The notes: generated by a model not told the origin, from the sequence alone. DNA of 64,000 bases from Opitutia bacterium UBA4506 (GCA_002388665.1 DGMY01000060.1:1-64000); one strand, 5' to 3'. Positions 7,403-17,237 are shown, numbered from the stretch's first letter. Program-made: numbers and translations.

Positions 7403-9210
7403 CCCTGTAATTCCTTTCTCATCGCTTTCACTGCTCGATAGATCCGCTTCCCCAAAGTCGGCTTCGACCGACCGAAACGATGGAGCATCTCCTGTCGCGG
7501 TGCCGTAAACTCGGTCCCGTACAAAAACAGGGGAACGCCTTCACGAGCGAGCTCTAAACGCTCCAGCTCTTCGGGTCGTTTCCCCCTGCTTTTCGATTCA
7601 TGATGTCGAATGGCCACTGTGGGATCGCAGATCGTCCTCCATCCGGCCCCCCACATACGGTGCCCCAGCAATGCATCGCCAAACCCGTTGGGGCACAGCA
7701 CCTCATCCAAGCGACCGGCGGCCTCGAAGGCGGTTCGACGGGCAAAGGCACAGGCGAAGGTCAGCGCATCCACCTCACGAAAGACCGAACAGGCTCCGTC
7801 CGCCATCCGCATGACCTCCGGGCCTGCCGCGCCAAATCGAATGCCCGCCGCCTGGAGTTGCCCGTCGGGATAATAGAGTGCCCCGCCAACCATGCCCACT
7901 TCCGGCCAGCTGAGAAATCCCTGCAATCTCTCCAAATCGCCGGGGGTCAAAAATTCCACGTCGTTATTGAGGAAGAGGAGATGTGGCTCGTCGCAGGCCC
8001 CGACACCTCGATTGTTCAAAGCGGCAAAATTAAAAGGCGCATCCACCGAGAGCCAGGTAAGTCGCCCGGAGGGAAACAGTGACTCTGCCAAAGATCGCAA
8101 ACGGGCCGCGATTTCCGGAGCCGATCCATTGTCAACGGCGACCAATCTCACGCGATTGGAAATGGATTGAGCCGCGAGACTGCGGAAGGTAGCAGCGGTC
8201 AACTCTTCCTGGTCACGAAACGGGATGATGGTCGCAATTTTCTCATCCACGGTCACAGGCGCGGGGAGTCCAGTCCTCCGAGTGGAGTCGTATGACCATT
8301 CCCGCAATCCGATGCTCCTCTTTTTTGCCAATCCGGTCAGGACCTTGCCGACGGCCTCTTTCGACTCCTCGCAACGACTCTGGTATGCAGCACCCCGAGG
8401 GCTGTCCACCGCAGTCAAGGCCAGCGACAGCCGCCTCACATCGGCACCCTCTGCAATCGCACTCGCGACGAGTGGCCACTCCGCCCCACCCTGGTGGTCC
8501 AGAGGACTGAGAATATCGGGATACCGTGAACAAAACCGATTCCAACAGGATCCTGAAACCCAGAGCGAGCGACTCATCCCCGAATGGCCGAAAATCGAGT
8601 AACGCGAGGCACCGGAGATCATCCGTACCGCGTGAGGCCACCCGGTCAGGGGGTCCACAAGTGTTTCAAAAAAACCGACTACATCCGAACCGCCGGAACC
8701 TTCGGCCAATAGAGATTCTTTCAAAAGGAGAAACAAGGCCATGGGGTGAAGCAGATCGGACGGCGCCAATGCACACACCCACTCTGCGGACGTCGGCACA
8801 TTCCCCCCGACCGGAGAGGCGGCCCATCGGCAGCGGTCCGAAAGCCTAAAGTGTTGAACCAACCCGGCCAGAGACAGAGTCCCGGGTACTCCGACAAACT
8901 CCGCGAATTCGGCGATAGGTTGATTCGCTGTCTCCTCGTCGACCTCGATCCTCAGTAAAAATCCCTGGATACTCTGAGCAGCAATCGAGGCCAAAACCGC
9001 GGCGACCTTGTGCCGCAACCGAAAGTCGGGCCGCCAACAAACCTCCACTTTGGGTTCGCCCCAAAGCGTACCCGCCATCTGCGCTTGCCAGACCAACGAA
9101 GTCTCCAAGTCGCCTGGGCCTAAGGAATCTCCCGGAAGCAAATTCCAGCGGGAATCCTTTAACCCATCACAGTCACTCAATCGCAGGCGAAAATCTTCCG
9201 AACTGCTCAT
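7399..9210 (-). CDS. tandem-domain GT2 glycosyltransferase with degenerate first domain
   Basis: I place the start at the ATG that overlaps the upstream stop by 4 bp, giving 603 residues; a longer frame exists. The C-terminal half (from about 326) is a good GT-A family 2 domain, with ATIIPFRDQEEL, VAVDNGS and the metal-site motif LNND at about 414-417. The N-terminal half aligns by eye with a first GT2 domain, but the metal-binding DHDD is replaced by APSD at about 149-152 in EWVCALAPSDLLHP. So the second domain is probably catalytic and the first probably not. Predicted cytoplasmic; donor and acceptor unknown. Confidence 0.85.
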   Translation of the reverse strand: MSSSEDFRLRLSDCDGLKDSRWNLLPGDSLGPGDLETSLVWQAQMAGTLWGEPKVEVCWRPDFRLRHKVAAVLASIAAQSIQGFLLRIEVDEETANQPIAEFAEFVGVPGTLSLAGLVQHFRLSDRCRWAASPVGGNVPTSAEWVCALAPSDLLHPMALFLLLKESLLAEGSGGSDVVGFFETLVDPLTGWPHAVRMISGASRYSIFGHSGMSRSLWVSGSCWNRFCSRYPDILSPLDHQGGAEWPLVASAIAEGADVRRLSLALTAVDSPRGAAYQSRCEESKEAVGKVLTGLAKKRSIGLREWSYDSTRRTGLPAPVTVDEKIATIIPFRDQEELTAATFRSLAAQSISNRVRLVAVDNGSAPEIAARLRSLAESLFPSGRLTWLSVDAPFNFAALNNRGVGACDEPHLLFLNNDVEFLTPGDLERLQGFLSWPEVGMVGGALYYPDGQLQAAGIRFGAAGPEVMRMADGACSVFREVDALTFACAFARRTAFEAAGRLDEVLCPNGFGDALLGHRMWGAGWRTICDPTVAIRHHESKSRGKRPEELERLELAREGVPLFLYGTEFTAPRQEMLHRFGRSKPTLGKRIYRAVKAMRKELQG

Positions 9211-10574
9211 TTCCGTTTCTTTCTCCCTTCGAGCCAACGAGAAATGGGGCGAGTCAATCGATAGCCCCAATTCCTCTGTGCATGCCGCCGGGCCGCCATT
9301 TCCCGGTGCAGCTCATTCTTAACGTGGAGGAGCTCGAGATCGGCGCCCCGGAGGCGTTCTACCTGTGCATTGAACTCACGCTCCATCTCTCCCAGGCGGG
9401 AGAAGAACTCCGGAACGATCCCGGCCCCACGTTGGACGCGGTAAGAAATATGGAGTCGGTCCAAAGGTTTCGGGCCGGGAGAATCCTGAAACCGGAATCT
9501 CAAATGTGCATCCCAACCGATAAAAAACAAAGAGACCCCATCATCGGTCTTCTCTTCCGTTCCGAAGGAGTGATCGAGCCATGAAATCGATTGGGAATCG
9601 ACAGTGCGCAGCACGCCGGTGGAACTCTCTACTGACACTCCAAGCAAAGTAAACCGGCCCGGGCCGTGAAAGGGGTCGAGACGAAACTCGCTGTATTCCT
9701 GGGCGCTATCCGGCAACGCAAACACTGCGGTCACCTTATCTGCCTCACAGACGAGACTATCGGCAGAGAGAAGGTCCAACTCTCCAGCCCGAAGAAACCC
9801 GAGCTGTGGCTCCAGCGGCTCACAGAATCGACGCCTCCACTCCAGCCGCTCCCAATGGGCCTCGAAGAGCAGTCGAATATTGTCAGAATAGAGTTCCCGA
9901 TGATGGCGAAAGATCTTCTCGAAGGTGTCGAGAACCCGGTCACGGGAACCAGAAAAATCGCCATCCCGGGAGACCGCGTGTTTGCGGTAGTCGAAGACGG
10001 GCTCGGGCAGGTACTCGACGGACCTCCCCAGTTCGATAATGGAAAGCCAGAACTCAAAGTCCTCCCATCCACTTTTCATCTCCTCACGATAACCTCCGAC
10101 AGTCACCCAATCGGCGCGGCGAAAGATTGCCGTCGAATAGATGCAAGGGTCCAACAGTACATCGGGAAACCGATAGGGAGGCAGCGACGAAAGGCCAGCT
10201 TCCTCCCCGAATGTATAAGCCTGACCATACACGATCCCGACCCCAGGGTTTCCGGCAATCAGCGGGAGTAGTTTCTCAACAAATACAGGCTTCAAGCGAT
10301 CATCGGCATCCAAGCTCACGATAAACTCCCCCGTAGCACACTCGATCCCCCGATTCCGGGCGACCGATGGGCCAGCGTTCTCCTGCTCCAGCACCTGTAC
10401 ACCTTCCAGCGCGCGCACTCGTCGAATCTCGCTACGGGTGGCATCGTCGGTCGACCCATCATCGACCACAATAATCTCGCGAACGGGGACTGTTTGAGAG
10501 CGCACCGAGTCGATCGCCTCTTGCAAAAATTCTCCGTGATTAAAGCACGGGATGATGACCGAGACCTCACTCAT
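9207..10574 (-). CDS. GT2 family glycosyltransferase with C-terminal accessory domain
   Basis: A 455-residue protein with a complete GT-A domain at residues 1-230: VSVIIPCFNHGEFL, VVDDGS near 37-41, DAD at 89-91, and a WEDFEFWL acceptor-side motif. Residues about 255-395 form a beta-rich domain of unknown role, and 395-455 a charged, probably coiled-coil tail. Both ends overlap neighbouring genes by 4 bp, so translation should be coupled. It lies between two tandem GT2 proteins that each carry one damaged domain. Confidence 0.88.
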   Translation of the reverse strand: MSEVSVIIPCFNHGEFLQEAIDSVRSQTVPVREIIVVDDGSTDDATRSEIRRVRALEGVQVLEQENAGPSVARNRGIECATGEFIVSLDADDRLKPVFVEKLLPLIAGNPGVGIVYGQAYTFGEEAGLSSLPPYRFPDVLLDPCIYSTAIFRRADWVTVGGYREEMKSGWEDFEFWLSIIELGRSVEYLPEPVFDYRKHAVSRDGDFSGSRDRVLDTFEKIFRHHRELYSDNIRLLFEAHWERLEWRRRFCEPLEPQLGFLRAGELDLLSADSLVCEADKVTAVFALPDSAQEYSEFRLDPFHGPGRFTLLGVSVESSTGVLRTVDSQSISWLDHSFGTEEKTDDGVSLFFIGWDAHLRFRFQDSPGPKPLDRLHISYRVQRGAGIVPEFFSRLGEMEREFNAQVERLRGADLELLHVKNELHREMAARRHAQRNWGYRLTRPISRWLEGRKKRK

Positions 10575-12463
10575 GGCTCAAACCTCCAATTGATCGGAAT
10601 GGTCCGATCCTGCTCAATAGAGAAGAACCCGTACTCGGTATTCAGATTCGGGTTTGTAGCCGGATCACGGGCACAGAGGTCTGGCCAGCGATTGAAAAGC
10701 CGTTTCCGATCGTGCCGGGATTCCGGTTCGTCAAAGGAATCCTCGTAGCGCAGACGAAGGGTGGGAATCATCGCATTGAAAAATCCCTCGTCGGCCAAAA
10801 GCAGTGCGGTCGCCCCGACCCGGTAGGTCCACGTTTCGTATCCGGTAGAAATCGGCCCAAACTGGTTCCAGAGGTCCCGCCGAATGGCGAAGAACCAGCG
10901 CCCGGGGACGAGCATATTCTGCGGAAGGATCTCGCGCCGGCCCATCCCTTCAAAGTCGGCACTCAAATCGCGAAAAATCGGGGCAAGCCTACCGTTGGCA
11001 CTGAGGATCATCCCCGCCTCGAGTAGATCCCCCTGGGTGCCTCCCAACGCACCGGCGACCATCCCCATTCCGGGTTGATCCGCCCAACCCGCGAGTTGAG
11101 CACAGACCTTCATGTCCACCTGAGTGCCTTCGGCGACAAACACCAAGAGGGACTCACCTGCATCGTCAAATGGCTCCGTTGGGGACCAAATTCCATCGCC
11201 TCGATCCGCGATCGAAATAATCCTAAACTCCTCACTGGGCGTTGGGGAACACACCCAGTACATATTGGCGATCAGATCCCACCGGCCACCTTCCCGCCAG
11301 CGAACGGCCTCCTCGATCGCTTTACGCGATGCTTGCACCGAGTAGCTCTTCTCTCCGACGTTGGCAGCTGAGGACCCCGGAATGATTCTCCAGTGATAGA
11401 GGACTTCGGGGATATGGCGAATCGCCCCTTCCGGCAGGTAATTCCCCAAGCGCAGGAACAGATCCCAGTCCTGACTCCCCTCGAAGCCCACGCGGAAGCC
11501 ACCCACCGCATCGAGATCTTCCCGCCGGATGCAGGAAAGGTGGCAGATGTAATTCTGAGAACAGAGAAACAGTGGATTCCAATCGGGCTTAAAGTAGGGA
11601 GCGACCGGATGGCCGCGGACGTCCACCTTGTCCTCGTCGCTGTAAATAAACCGAGCCTCGGGGTGGCGATTCATCTCCAAGACCACGCGAGCCAGGCTCT
11701 GGGGCGTCAGAAGGTCGTCATGATCGAGCAACGCGACCCACTCCCCTGTGGCAATCTCCAAGGCCGAATTACTCGCTTTGGAAATATGCCCATTTTCTGG
11801 CCGGTAACACACCTTGATCCGTGAGTCGGAGGATTCCAACTTCTGCAAGGTTTTGCGCGTGGCTTTACTCGTCGAGGCATCGTCGGCGATGCACAGCTCC
11901 CACTCGGGGTAAATCTGTTGCTTCACCGATTCGACTGCCTCCCTCAACAATCGTGGGTCGGTGTTATAGGTCGGCATGATCACCGAAATCTTCGGGCGAA
12001 CCGGAAGCTTTTGTACCGTGCCCTCCAAGACAGCGAGATCGACAGGCTTGGGACCGTTTCTCTCGATAAAATGGCGATAGTTTCGAACAAACGGATTGGG
12101 GGCTTTGCTGGCAAAATTCACTACCAAAAATCGAGTGACGACGGTTTCGCTGCCGTCCGCCCAACTCGCGACAGCCTTGATCCATTTGAATCCCTTACCC
12201 GTCCGGAAGAACTTACGAAACCGCACCTTCCCCTCGCGCTCGACCTTCACACACTCCAGGGTGCGCTTCCCCAGCGAAAGAGACACCGCGACCGGCGGAC
12301 GCCCCAAGGCATCGACCCCCTCCCCCTCGAAAGCAACATGCTTCAATACGAGTTGAAACCCAGGCATTCTCGGGCGAACGACATGGAAATCTTTTCGCGC
12401 GGTCTTCATGCTCGATAGAAACAATTCATTTCGCAGTTTCTCCAATTTTTCTCTGAAAAACAA
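10571..12463 (-). CDS. tandem-domain GT2 glycosyltransferase with degenerate second domain
   Basis: A 630-residue protein starting at TTG; an ATG 18 codons in is the alternative. After an N-terminal block (about 1-155), a full GT2 domain spans about 159-395, with ISVIMPTYNTDPRLL, ADDAST, DHDD at 247-250 and GSQDWDLFLR. Residues about 437-570 resemble only the rear half of a second GT2 domain. FVAEG stands where LNND is expected, and the nucleotide-binding front part is missing. Intact members of this tandem family are usually longer. The first domain is therefore the likely catalyst. The 3' end overlaps the next gene by 4 bp. Confidence 0.85.
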   Translation of the reverse strand: MFFREKLEKLRNELFLSSMKTARKDFHVVRPRMPGFQLVLKHVAFEGEGVDALGRPPVAVSLSLGKRTLECVKVEREGKVRFRKFFRTGKGFKWIKAVASWADGSETVVTRFLVVNFASKAPNPFVRNYRHFIERNGPKPVDLAVLEGTVQKLPVRPKISVIMPTYNTDPRLLREAVESVKQQIYPEWELCIADDASTSKATRKTLQKLESSDSRIKVCYRPENGHISKASNSALEIATGEWVALLDHDDLLTPQSLARVVLEMNRHPEARFIYSDEDKVDVRGHPVAPYFKPDWNPLFLCSQNYICHLSCIRREDLDAVGGFRVGFEGSQDWDLFLRLGNYLPEGAIRHIPEVLYHWRIIPGSSAANVGEKSYSVQASRKAIEEAVRWREGGRWDLIANMYWVCSPTPSEEFRIISIADRGDGIWSPTEPFDDAGESLLVFVAEGTQVDMKVCAQLAGWADQPGMGMVAGALGGTQGDLLEAGMILSANGRLAPIFRDLSADFEGMGRREILPQNMLVPGRWFFAIRRDLWNQFGPISTGYETWTYRVGATALLLADEGFFNAMIPTLRLRYEDSFDEPESRHDRKRLFNRWPDLCARDPATNPNLNTEYGFFSIEQDRTIPINWRFEP

Positions 12464-12466
12464 GGG

Positions 12467-14155
12467 TCATGCCAACCGTTCGGCCTGTAACCAGAACGTT
12501 TTGGGAATGACTGTGGAGGGCATCGCATCTCCTTTGCGCAGGACTCCCGGGCGATAGGTGTAGCCACTGTCTTCAATAGGCAGGGAATCCGAGAAGCGGT
12601 GGATTCGCCAGAGCTCTTCGCTTCCTTCGCCTTCAATACTCTTTCCCATACCCCGAACCGCCGAGCCATTATTCTCCTTGGCAATCAGTAGCATTTGCTC
12701 GAGAGAATCCGGAAAGAGGAGCCAATGACTCTCGGCATCAAATATCCACTCATTCGGGCCGATAGGCTTCGGCCGACTCCGGTCCCAGACCTCCAACTCG
12801 ACCTCCACGCCGACCATTTGATCGACGAGTTTTCTCCAAAGGGCCTCGGAGAACCCGTTTCCATTCCAACGAACCCGGAGGCGCACGGTCTCTGCCAGGT
12901 TGCCCGAGCGCAGCGGCACCTTCGAACATCCAAACCGCTCCACCTCATACAGCATCCCGTGAAATCGGGACCGAGCCGGTGAGCGAAGCTTCCTGGCACG
13001 CCCTACCGCCAGGCCTTTATTGAAAGCGTGGTCATGATCCCGCACATTCTCCGGCGTTCCATACTTCCCGAGAAATCTCCCGAGGTGGCGTCCGCGCAGG
13101 TAGGCATTTGCCCGAGTCTCCTCGACAATCTGAGTGGGCTTCCCCCCGGCAGCTTCCCCAGGACCGTAACTGTCGTGATGCACCCGGAGCCCCGCACCGT
13201 AAAAGAGTTTCCCTCCATCCGACCGGAGCCTCCATGAGAGATCTACATCTTCCCCATAGAGAAAAATCGCCTCATCAAACCCCTCGACCCGCTCGAAGGC
13301 CTTGCGGTCCAGGAGCCAGGCGGCAGCAGAGCTCCACTCGGTCTCGCCGGTCACCGGGTTGTACAATTTGGGATGCTCCCAGGGTTCCTGTGCCATTTCC
13401 CAACCGACAAACCCCTCCTCCCGATTGGATCGGGCGGTCCTCAGGAGGGACGAGAGAGAGCTCGGCGTCAGGACGGCATCCGGATTCAGAAAAAATAAGT
13501 AGGGAGCCTTTCCACGCGAGGCACCGGCGTTGCATCCGGCACCAAAGCCCGGATTGTCCGGATTGTGGACATACTCGATCGGCAACCGGTCCGACCACTC
13601 CTCCACCAGGTCTTGCACCACTGGCTCGGGGCCGTGCTCTACGATGAAAACCTTGATTGCGCCGAGCTCCTTTCTTGCGGAAGCAAGCGACTCAAACCAA
13701 CGGTCTGCGAGATCGGGCCGTTGATAGAAAACGCCGACGACATCGACTGCTTCCTGGGCGACCTGGCTGGGGTATTCCCTCTCGACCCCGTTCTCAAAAC
13801 TCCAGGTTCTGGACCACGGATTGCGCACGATTCCGGTCGACCAAACGGTGTCCCGGTACAGCACTCTCCTTTTCGATACATTTTCCCCTACGACAATCTC
13901 GATGCGATGAAACCCGAACGGAAGCCAGAGTTCGGCCAGGAAACCAGCCCAACCCGAATCAGCCACATGGGGAAAAGCCCCGTCAAGATCGTCTCTCCAC
14001 TGGCGGGAAACGGATTGCACGACTCCGTTCAAGCGGACGTATAGTTCACGCGCCGGAAGCGAGTGCTCGTCGAGACACCAGCCCCGCAGACCGAAGTACC
14101 CGGAAGTGCATTTCCCTCCCGGTTCCCTCTGGTCGATCTGAACGGTAAAGGACAC
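12467..14155 (-). CDS. GT2 family (rhamnosyltransferase-type) glycosyltransferase
   Basis: A 562-residue protein. Residues 1-120 are a beta-sandwich-like block, and a GT-A domain follows at about 135-345 with the rhamnosyltransferase-type signature NPGFGAGCNAG (201-211), LNPDA (223-227) and GEDVDLSWRLR (301-311). The remaining 200 residues form an unassigned C-terminal domain. The donor is probably a nucleotide-deoxysugar, but that is only family analogy. It is 6 bp after the Wzt1 stop. Confidence 0.87.
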   Translation of the reverse strand: MSFTVQIDQREPGGKCTSGYFGLRGWCLDEHSLPARELYVRLNGVVQSVSRQWRDDLDGAFPHVADSGWAGFLAELWLPFGFHRIEIVVGENVSKRRVLYRDTVWSTGIVRNPWSRTWSFENGVEREYPSQVAQEAVDVVGVFYQRPDLADRWFESLASARKELGAIKVFIVEHGPEPVVQDLVEEWSDRLPIEYVHNPDNPGFGAGCNAGASRGKAPYLFFLNPDAVLTPSSLSSLLRTARSNREEGFVGWEMAQEPWEHPKLYNPVTGETEWSSAAAWLLDRKAFERVEGFDEAIFLYGEDVDLSWRLRSDGGKLFYGAGLRVHHDSYGPGEAAGGKPTQIVEETRANAYLRGRHLGRFLGKYGTPENVRDHDHAFNKGLAVGRARKLRSPARSRFHGMLYEVERFGCSKVPLRSGNLAETVRLRVRWNGNGFSEALWRKLVDQMVGVEVELEVWDRSRPKPIGPNEWIFDAESHWLLFPDSLEQMLLIAKENNGSAVRGMGKSIEGEGSEELWRIHRFSDSLPIEDSGYTYRPGVLRKGDAMPSTVIPKTFWLQAERLA

Positions 14156-14161
14156 CTCCGA

Positions 14162-15619
14162 CTATTGGGGTTTTCTCATCTCGATCCCGAGCATCGGCAC
14201 CCCGATCATCCCGGTACTGTCGCTGCGTGTGTAGGAGCGAAGAACGCACGCGTCGTGCAGCCAGTGCTGCATCTCGTGATCGGTTTGGGTCCCGGTCGCT
14301 ACGGTCGCATTCATCACGTAATCTCCAGAACGAAGAATCGGCATCTGGAAGCGGAAGACCGCCTCCAGGCGCTCTCCCTTCCGCACCGTAATCGGCTGCC
14401 CCTTTGTCGTCAGAAACGTGTTGTCTCCGAACAGGACCTGCCCGCTGGGATCCTTTAAGCCAAAGCCCACTATTGGATCCTTTACCGTCTCCCGCGCTTC
14501 GATCTCGACCCTTGCTTCGACCTTTTCACCACCGACGATCCAGCCGAGTTGGCGGCCACCGGGATCGGTTAACTTCGCATTGACCACTTCCACCCGGCGG
14601 CTTCCAAACGAATCGCCGTCCGACTTGAAGGCGAAGACCTCGATATCATTGCGGTGGTCACTGAAGTTCAGGTACTGCAACCGCTGATCATGAATCTCCT
14701 CTCCCAGAATCTGCACGGCCTCCAACGGCGCCTTGCGGTCGCCGGTTCCGCATTCCTCAGCGATCTCTTCCTCTTCGGTTTTCCCGGGCGCATCCTCGGA
14801 GGCGCTGCCCGAAGCATCCGCATCTCCCCCCGAATAGTATTCAGAAAAATAGGACTCCGAGACATCCTTCGGGATCCCCCGCTGACGGACCACGCCCTTA
14901 TCCAACCACAGGGCTTGGTCACAAAGACGGTTGATCGACGGCAAGTCGTGGCTGACGAAGAGGAGGACACCCCGCTCCCGGAACTTCTTCAGGAATCTCA
15001 TACATTTCTGCACGAAAAACACGTCCCCCACAGCCAGCGCTTCATCGATGATCAGTACCTCGGCGTCCACGTGGACGATAACCGAAAAGGCCAAGCGCAC
15101 ATACATCCCACTCGAATAGGTTTTCACCGGCTGGTCCATGAAATCACCGATATCCGCAAAGGAGGCGATATCGTCAAAGCGCTCGTCGATGGTCTTCTTG
15201 GAAATCCCCAGAATCGATGCATTCATGTAGACGTTCTCACGCCCGGTGAACTCGGGGTTGAAGCCGGAACCCAGCTCAAGAAGGGCAGCGACCCGGCCGT
15301 TGGTTACGACCTCGCCCCCGGTAGCTGTCAGGGTGCCGGCGATGATTTGCAGAAGTGTACTCTTCCCCGACCCATTGCGCCCGAGAATCCCAAAACTGGT
15401 TCCCCTCTCGATGTCGAAAGACACTTGCTGGAGAGCGTAGAAATCCTTGTAGGCAGCGGATGCACGCCGCTGTAGTTCCCGGTTGAGATAACTGTTGGCC
15501 GGAAACCGGCGCCCGGCGGAACTCAGAATCGGCGACCTCAAGCGATCAATCGGGCTCCTCCAGACGCGGTAGGCCTTACTGAGGTTCCGTACCGATACGA
15601 CGATATCTTTTTCAGACAT
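14162..15619 (-). CDS. wzt: O-antigen ABC exporter ATP-binding protein (Wzt, pair 1)
   Basis: A 485-residue protein. Nucleotide-binding domain: Walker A GRNGSGKS at 80-87, ABC signature YSSGM at 168-172, Walker B EVLIIDEA at 187-194, and H-loop H224. An acidic linker (about 263-300) leads to a C-terminal beta-sandwich (about 320-485) of the Wzt carbohydrate-binding type, which in studied systems recognises the chain end of the substrate. Its permease partner Wzm1 lies three genes upstream, separated by a gtr-like module, an unusual arrangement. It powers export of undecaprenyl-linked glycan across the inner membrane. Confidence 0.93.
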   Translation of the reverse strand: MSEKDIVVSVRNLSKAYRVWRSPIDRLRSPILSSAGRRFPANSYLNRELQRRASAAYKDFYALQQVSFDIERGTSFGILGRNGSGKSTLLQIIAGTLTATGGEVVTNGRVAALLELGSGFNPEFTGRENVYMNASILGISKKTIDERFDDIASFADIGDFMDQPVKTYSSGMYVRLAFSVIVHVDAEVLIIDEALAVGDVFFVQKCMRFLKKFRERGVLLFVSHDLPSINRLCDQALWLDKGVVRQRGIPKDVSESYFSEYYSGGDADASGSASEDAPGKTEEEEIAEECGTGDRKAPLEAVQILGEEIHDQRLQYLNFSDHRNDIEVFAFKSDGDSFGSRRVEVVNAKLTDPGGRQLGWIVGGEKVEARVEIEARETVKDPIVGFGLKDPSGQVLFGDNTFLTTKGQPITVRKGERLEAVFRFQMPILRSGDYVMNATVATGTQTDHEMQHWLHDACVLRSYTRSDSTGMIGVPMLGIEMRKPQ

Positions 15620-15655
15620 GAGTTTCTTCCATTCTAATTTCTATTCGGGGAGCGA

Positions 15656-16270
15656 TCACAAGGCCAGCGGCGGATGACTTCCCTTAGAGTTTCCATCTTC
15701 TCCGGCGATTCGCAATACGCGACGATTCCAAAATGTGCCGAGGACAAACGCGACCCCACCAATCAGCAGTGCACCGGCCGACCGGACAATCCGCCACCAG
15801 GTCTGAGAATGGGCCGGGGACTCGCTCCAGATGCCGTATACGTCTGTGGACTCCACGGCGGGCTCCAAGGCGACGCCCCCGCCAATCCGTACCTCTGCGA
15901 CCTCAACATTCTCCCATGCGGCCAATTCCAGATCCATCGTACCGGAGCTCCCGGGCCACGGCTCGGACCAACGAACGGATCGCATAATAATATCCGATTC
16001 GGTATTCACGGGGTCGAGACGCAACTTCCGCGGACTGCCGGTAGGTAGAGGAACAGTGACCGTTTGCCAGCCGCCTTTGGAAACCGGGGCATACGCACCT
16101 TCTGCCTCGGAAAAACCGTCGCCGGTGTCGATATACCATTTAAGAATCCCCCCGGTCTCGACCTGAAGATCAACGGTCCAGATCGTGTAACGAGTCCATT
16201 GAAATAGACCGATATACCCGGCGACGACAGCGAGGACTGTCAGAAATATTGGATGTGGTTTCATACTCAT
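15656..16270 (-). CDS. small membrane protein resembling the N-terminal domain of YfhO-type proteins
   Basis: I take the ATG overlapping the upstream stop by 4 bp (204 residues); the upstream extension of the frame would run through the GtrB-like gene. A helix at about 7-25 and another at about 165-185 enclose a periplasmic beta-rich domain with the stretch LKWYIDTGDGFSEAEG, then WQTVTVPLP and KLRLDP. This resembles the domain after the first helix of the 1025-residue YfhO-type protein in this locus. It sits in the gtr-like module where a GtrA flippase might be expected, but its topology is unlike GtrA. Function unknown. Confidence 0.7.
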   Translation of the reverse strand: MSMKPHPIFLTVLAVVAGYIGLFQWTRYTIWTVDLQVETGGILKWYIDTGDGFSEAEGAYAPVSKGGWQTVTVPLPTGSPRKLRLDPVNTESDIIMRSVRWSEPWPGSSGTMDLELAAWENVEVAEVRIGGGVALEPAVESTDVYGIWSESPAHSQTWWRIVRSAGALLIGGVAFVLGTFWNRRVLRIAGEDGNSKGSHPPLAL

Positions 16271-17232
16271 ACTTCCCCGTCCTGCGTGGACCTGTGGATC
16301 CGGCGAACCAAGTAATGGGGCCTCGACTTCGCCTCCTGATAGGTCCGCCCTAAATATTCTCCGATCAAGCCTAAGCAAAGCAATTGTATCCCCGAGACAA
16401 ACAAGAGGATGGTGACCAACGATGGATACCCTGCGACCGGATCGCCGAAGATCAGTGTTTTCAAAATGACCCACGCCATCCAAAGGAAGGCACCCATCGA
16501 TATCAGAACGCCGCAGACAGAGGCAAAGCGGAGAGGGAGAATGGAGAAAGAAAACAGTCCATCGAGTGCGTATGATAGCAACCTGCGCAACGACCAACTC
16601 GACTCGCCCTCAACCCTAACGCGGTTTTCAAAGGGGATCGCCTTGGTTCGAAACCCGACCCACTCAAAGATGCCTTTCGAGAATCGATTGGATTCCCGGA
16701 GAGAGACTACACAATCGACAACCGGACGTGAGAGCGCGCGAAAATCACGGGCGCCAGGGGTTAACCGGGTGGGCGACATGCAATTCCAAATCCTGTAAAA
16801 CGCCCGCGACAATGCCGAGCGAACCGGGGGCTCATCTGCTCGATCCACTCGATGAGTCGCCGCCATATCGTACCCTTCTTCTGTAATGGCCCGAACCATC
16901 GAGACTAACAGGGAGGGCGGATCCTGCAGATCGCCATCCATCACGACAACTACTTCACCGGTGGCGTGTTCAAGGCCCGCAAGGATTGCCGCTTCCTTCC
17001 CAAAATTCCGGGAAAACTCCACCACGGCAGCCTCACCGGGAAGAGCACAAAGGTTCTCGTGGATGGTAGCAATTGTTCGGTCGGTGCTACCGTCGTCGAC
17101 AAACACAAACTCCCACGACAGGCCCTTTACGGAACAGTGCTCTGCCAACTCCGCGAACAACGGACGGATGTTGCCCTCTTCATTAAAGCAAGGAACAACA
17201 ATTGAGACCGGTACTGCAGGCAATTCTTCCAT
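16267..17232 (-). CDS. gtrB: GtrB-like polyprenyl-phosphate glycosyltransferase
   Basis: A 321-residue GT2 enzyme: VSIVVPCFNEEGN at 9-21, VDDGST at 45-50, DGDLQDPP at 99-106, and two C-terminal transmembrane helices at about 230-255 and 265-290. This is the layout of GtrB/DPM-type enzymes, which transfer a sugar (often glucose) from a nucleotide donor to undecaprenyl phosphate on the cytoplasmic face. It lies directly after a GtrII-type membrane protein, the usual partner that uses the lipid-linked sugar in the periplasm. No GtrA flippase gene is seen. Confidence 0.9.
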   Translation of the reverse strand: MEELPAVPVSIVVPCFNEEGNIRPLFAELAEHCSVKGLSWEFVFVDDGSTDRTIATIHENLCALPGEAAVVEFSRNFGKEAAILAGLEHATGEVVVVMDGDLQDPPSLLVSMVRAITEEGYDMAATHRVDRADEPPVRSALSRAFYRIWNCMSPTRLTPGARDFRALSRPVVDCVVSLRESNRFSKGIFEWVGFRTKAIPFENRVRVEGESSWSLRRLLSYALDGLFSFSILPLRFASVCGVLISMGAFLWMAWVILKTLIFGDPVAGYPSLVTILLFVSGIQLLCLGLIGEYLGRTYQEAKSRPHYLVRRIHRSTQDGEV

Positions 17233-17237
17233 CTCCC

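Noticed and set aside
14654..15475. 273-codon plus-strand open frame
   Set aside because: Fully antisense to wzt, whose Walker and signature motifs are intact; no recognisable protein features.
16271..16597. N-terminal extension of the 204-residue membrane protein to 313 residues
   Set aside because: The extension lies wholly inside the GtrB-like gene; the ATG with the 4-bp overlap is the natural start.
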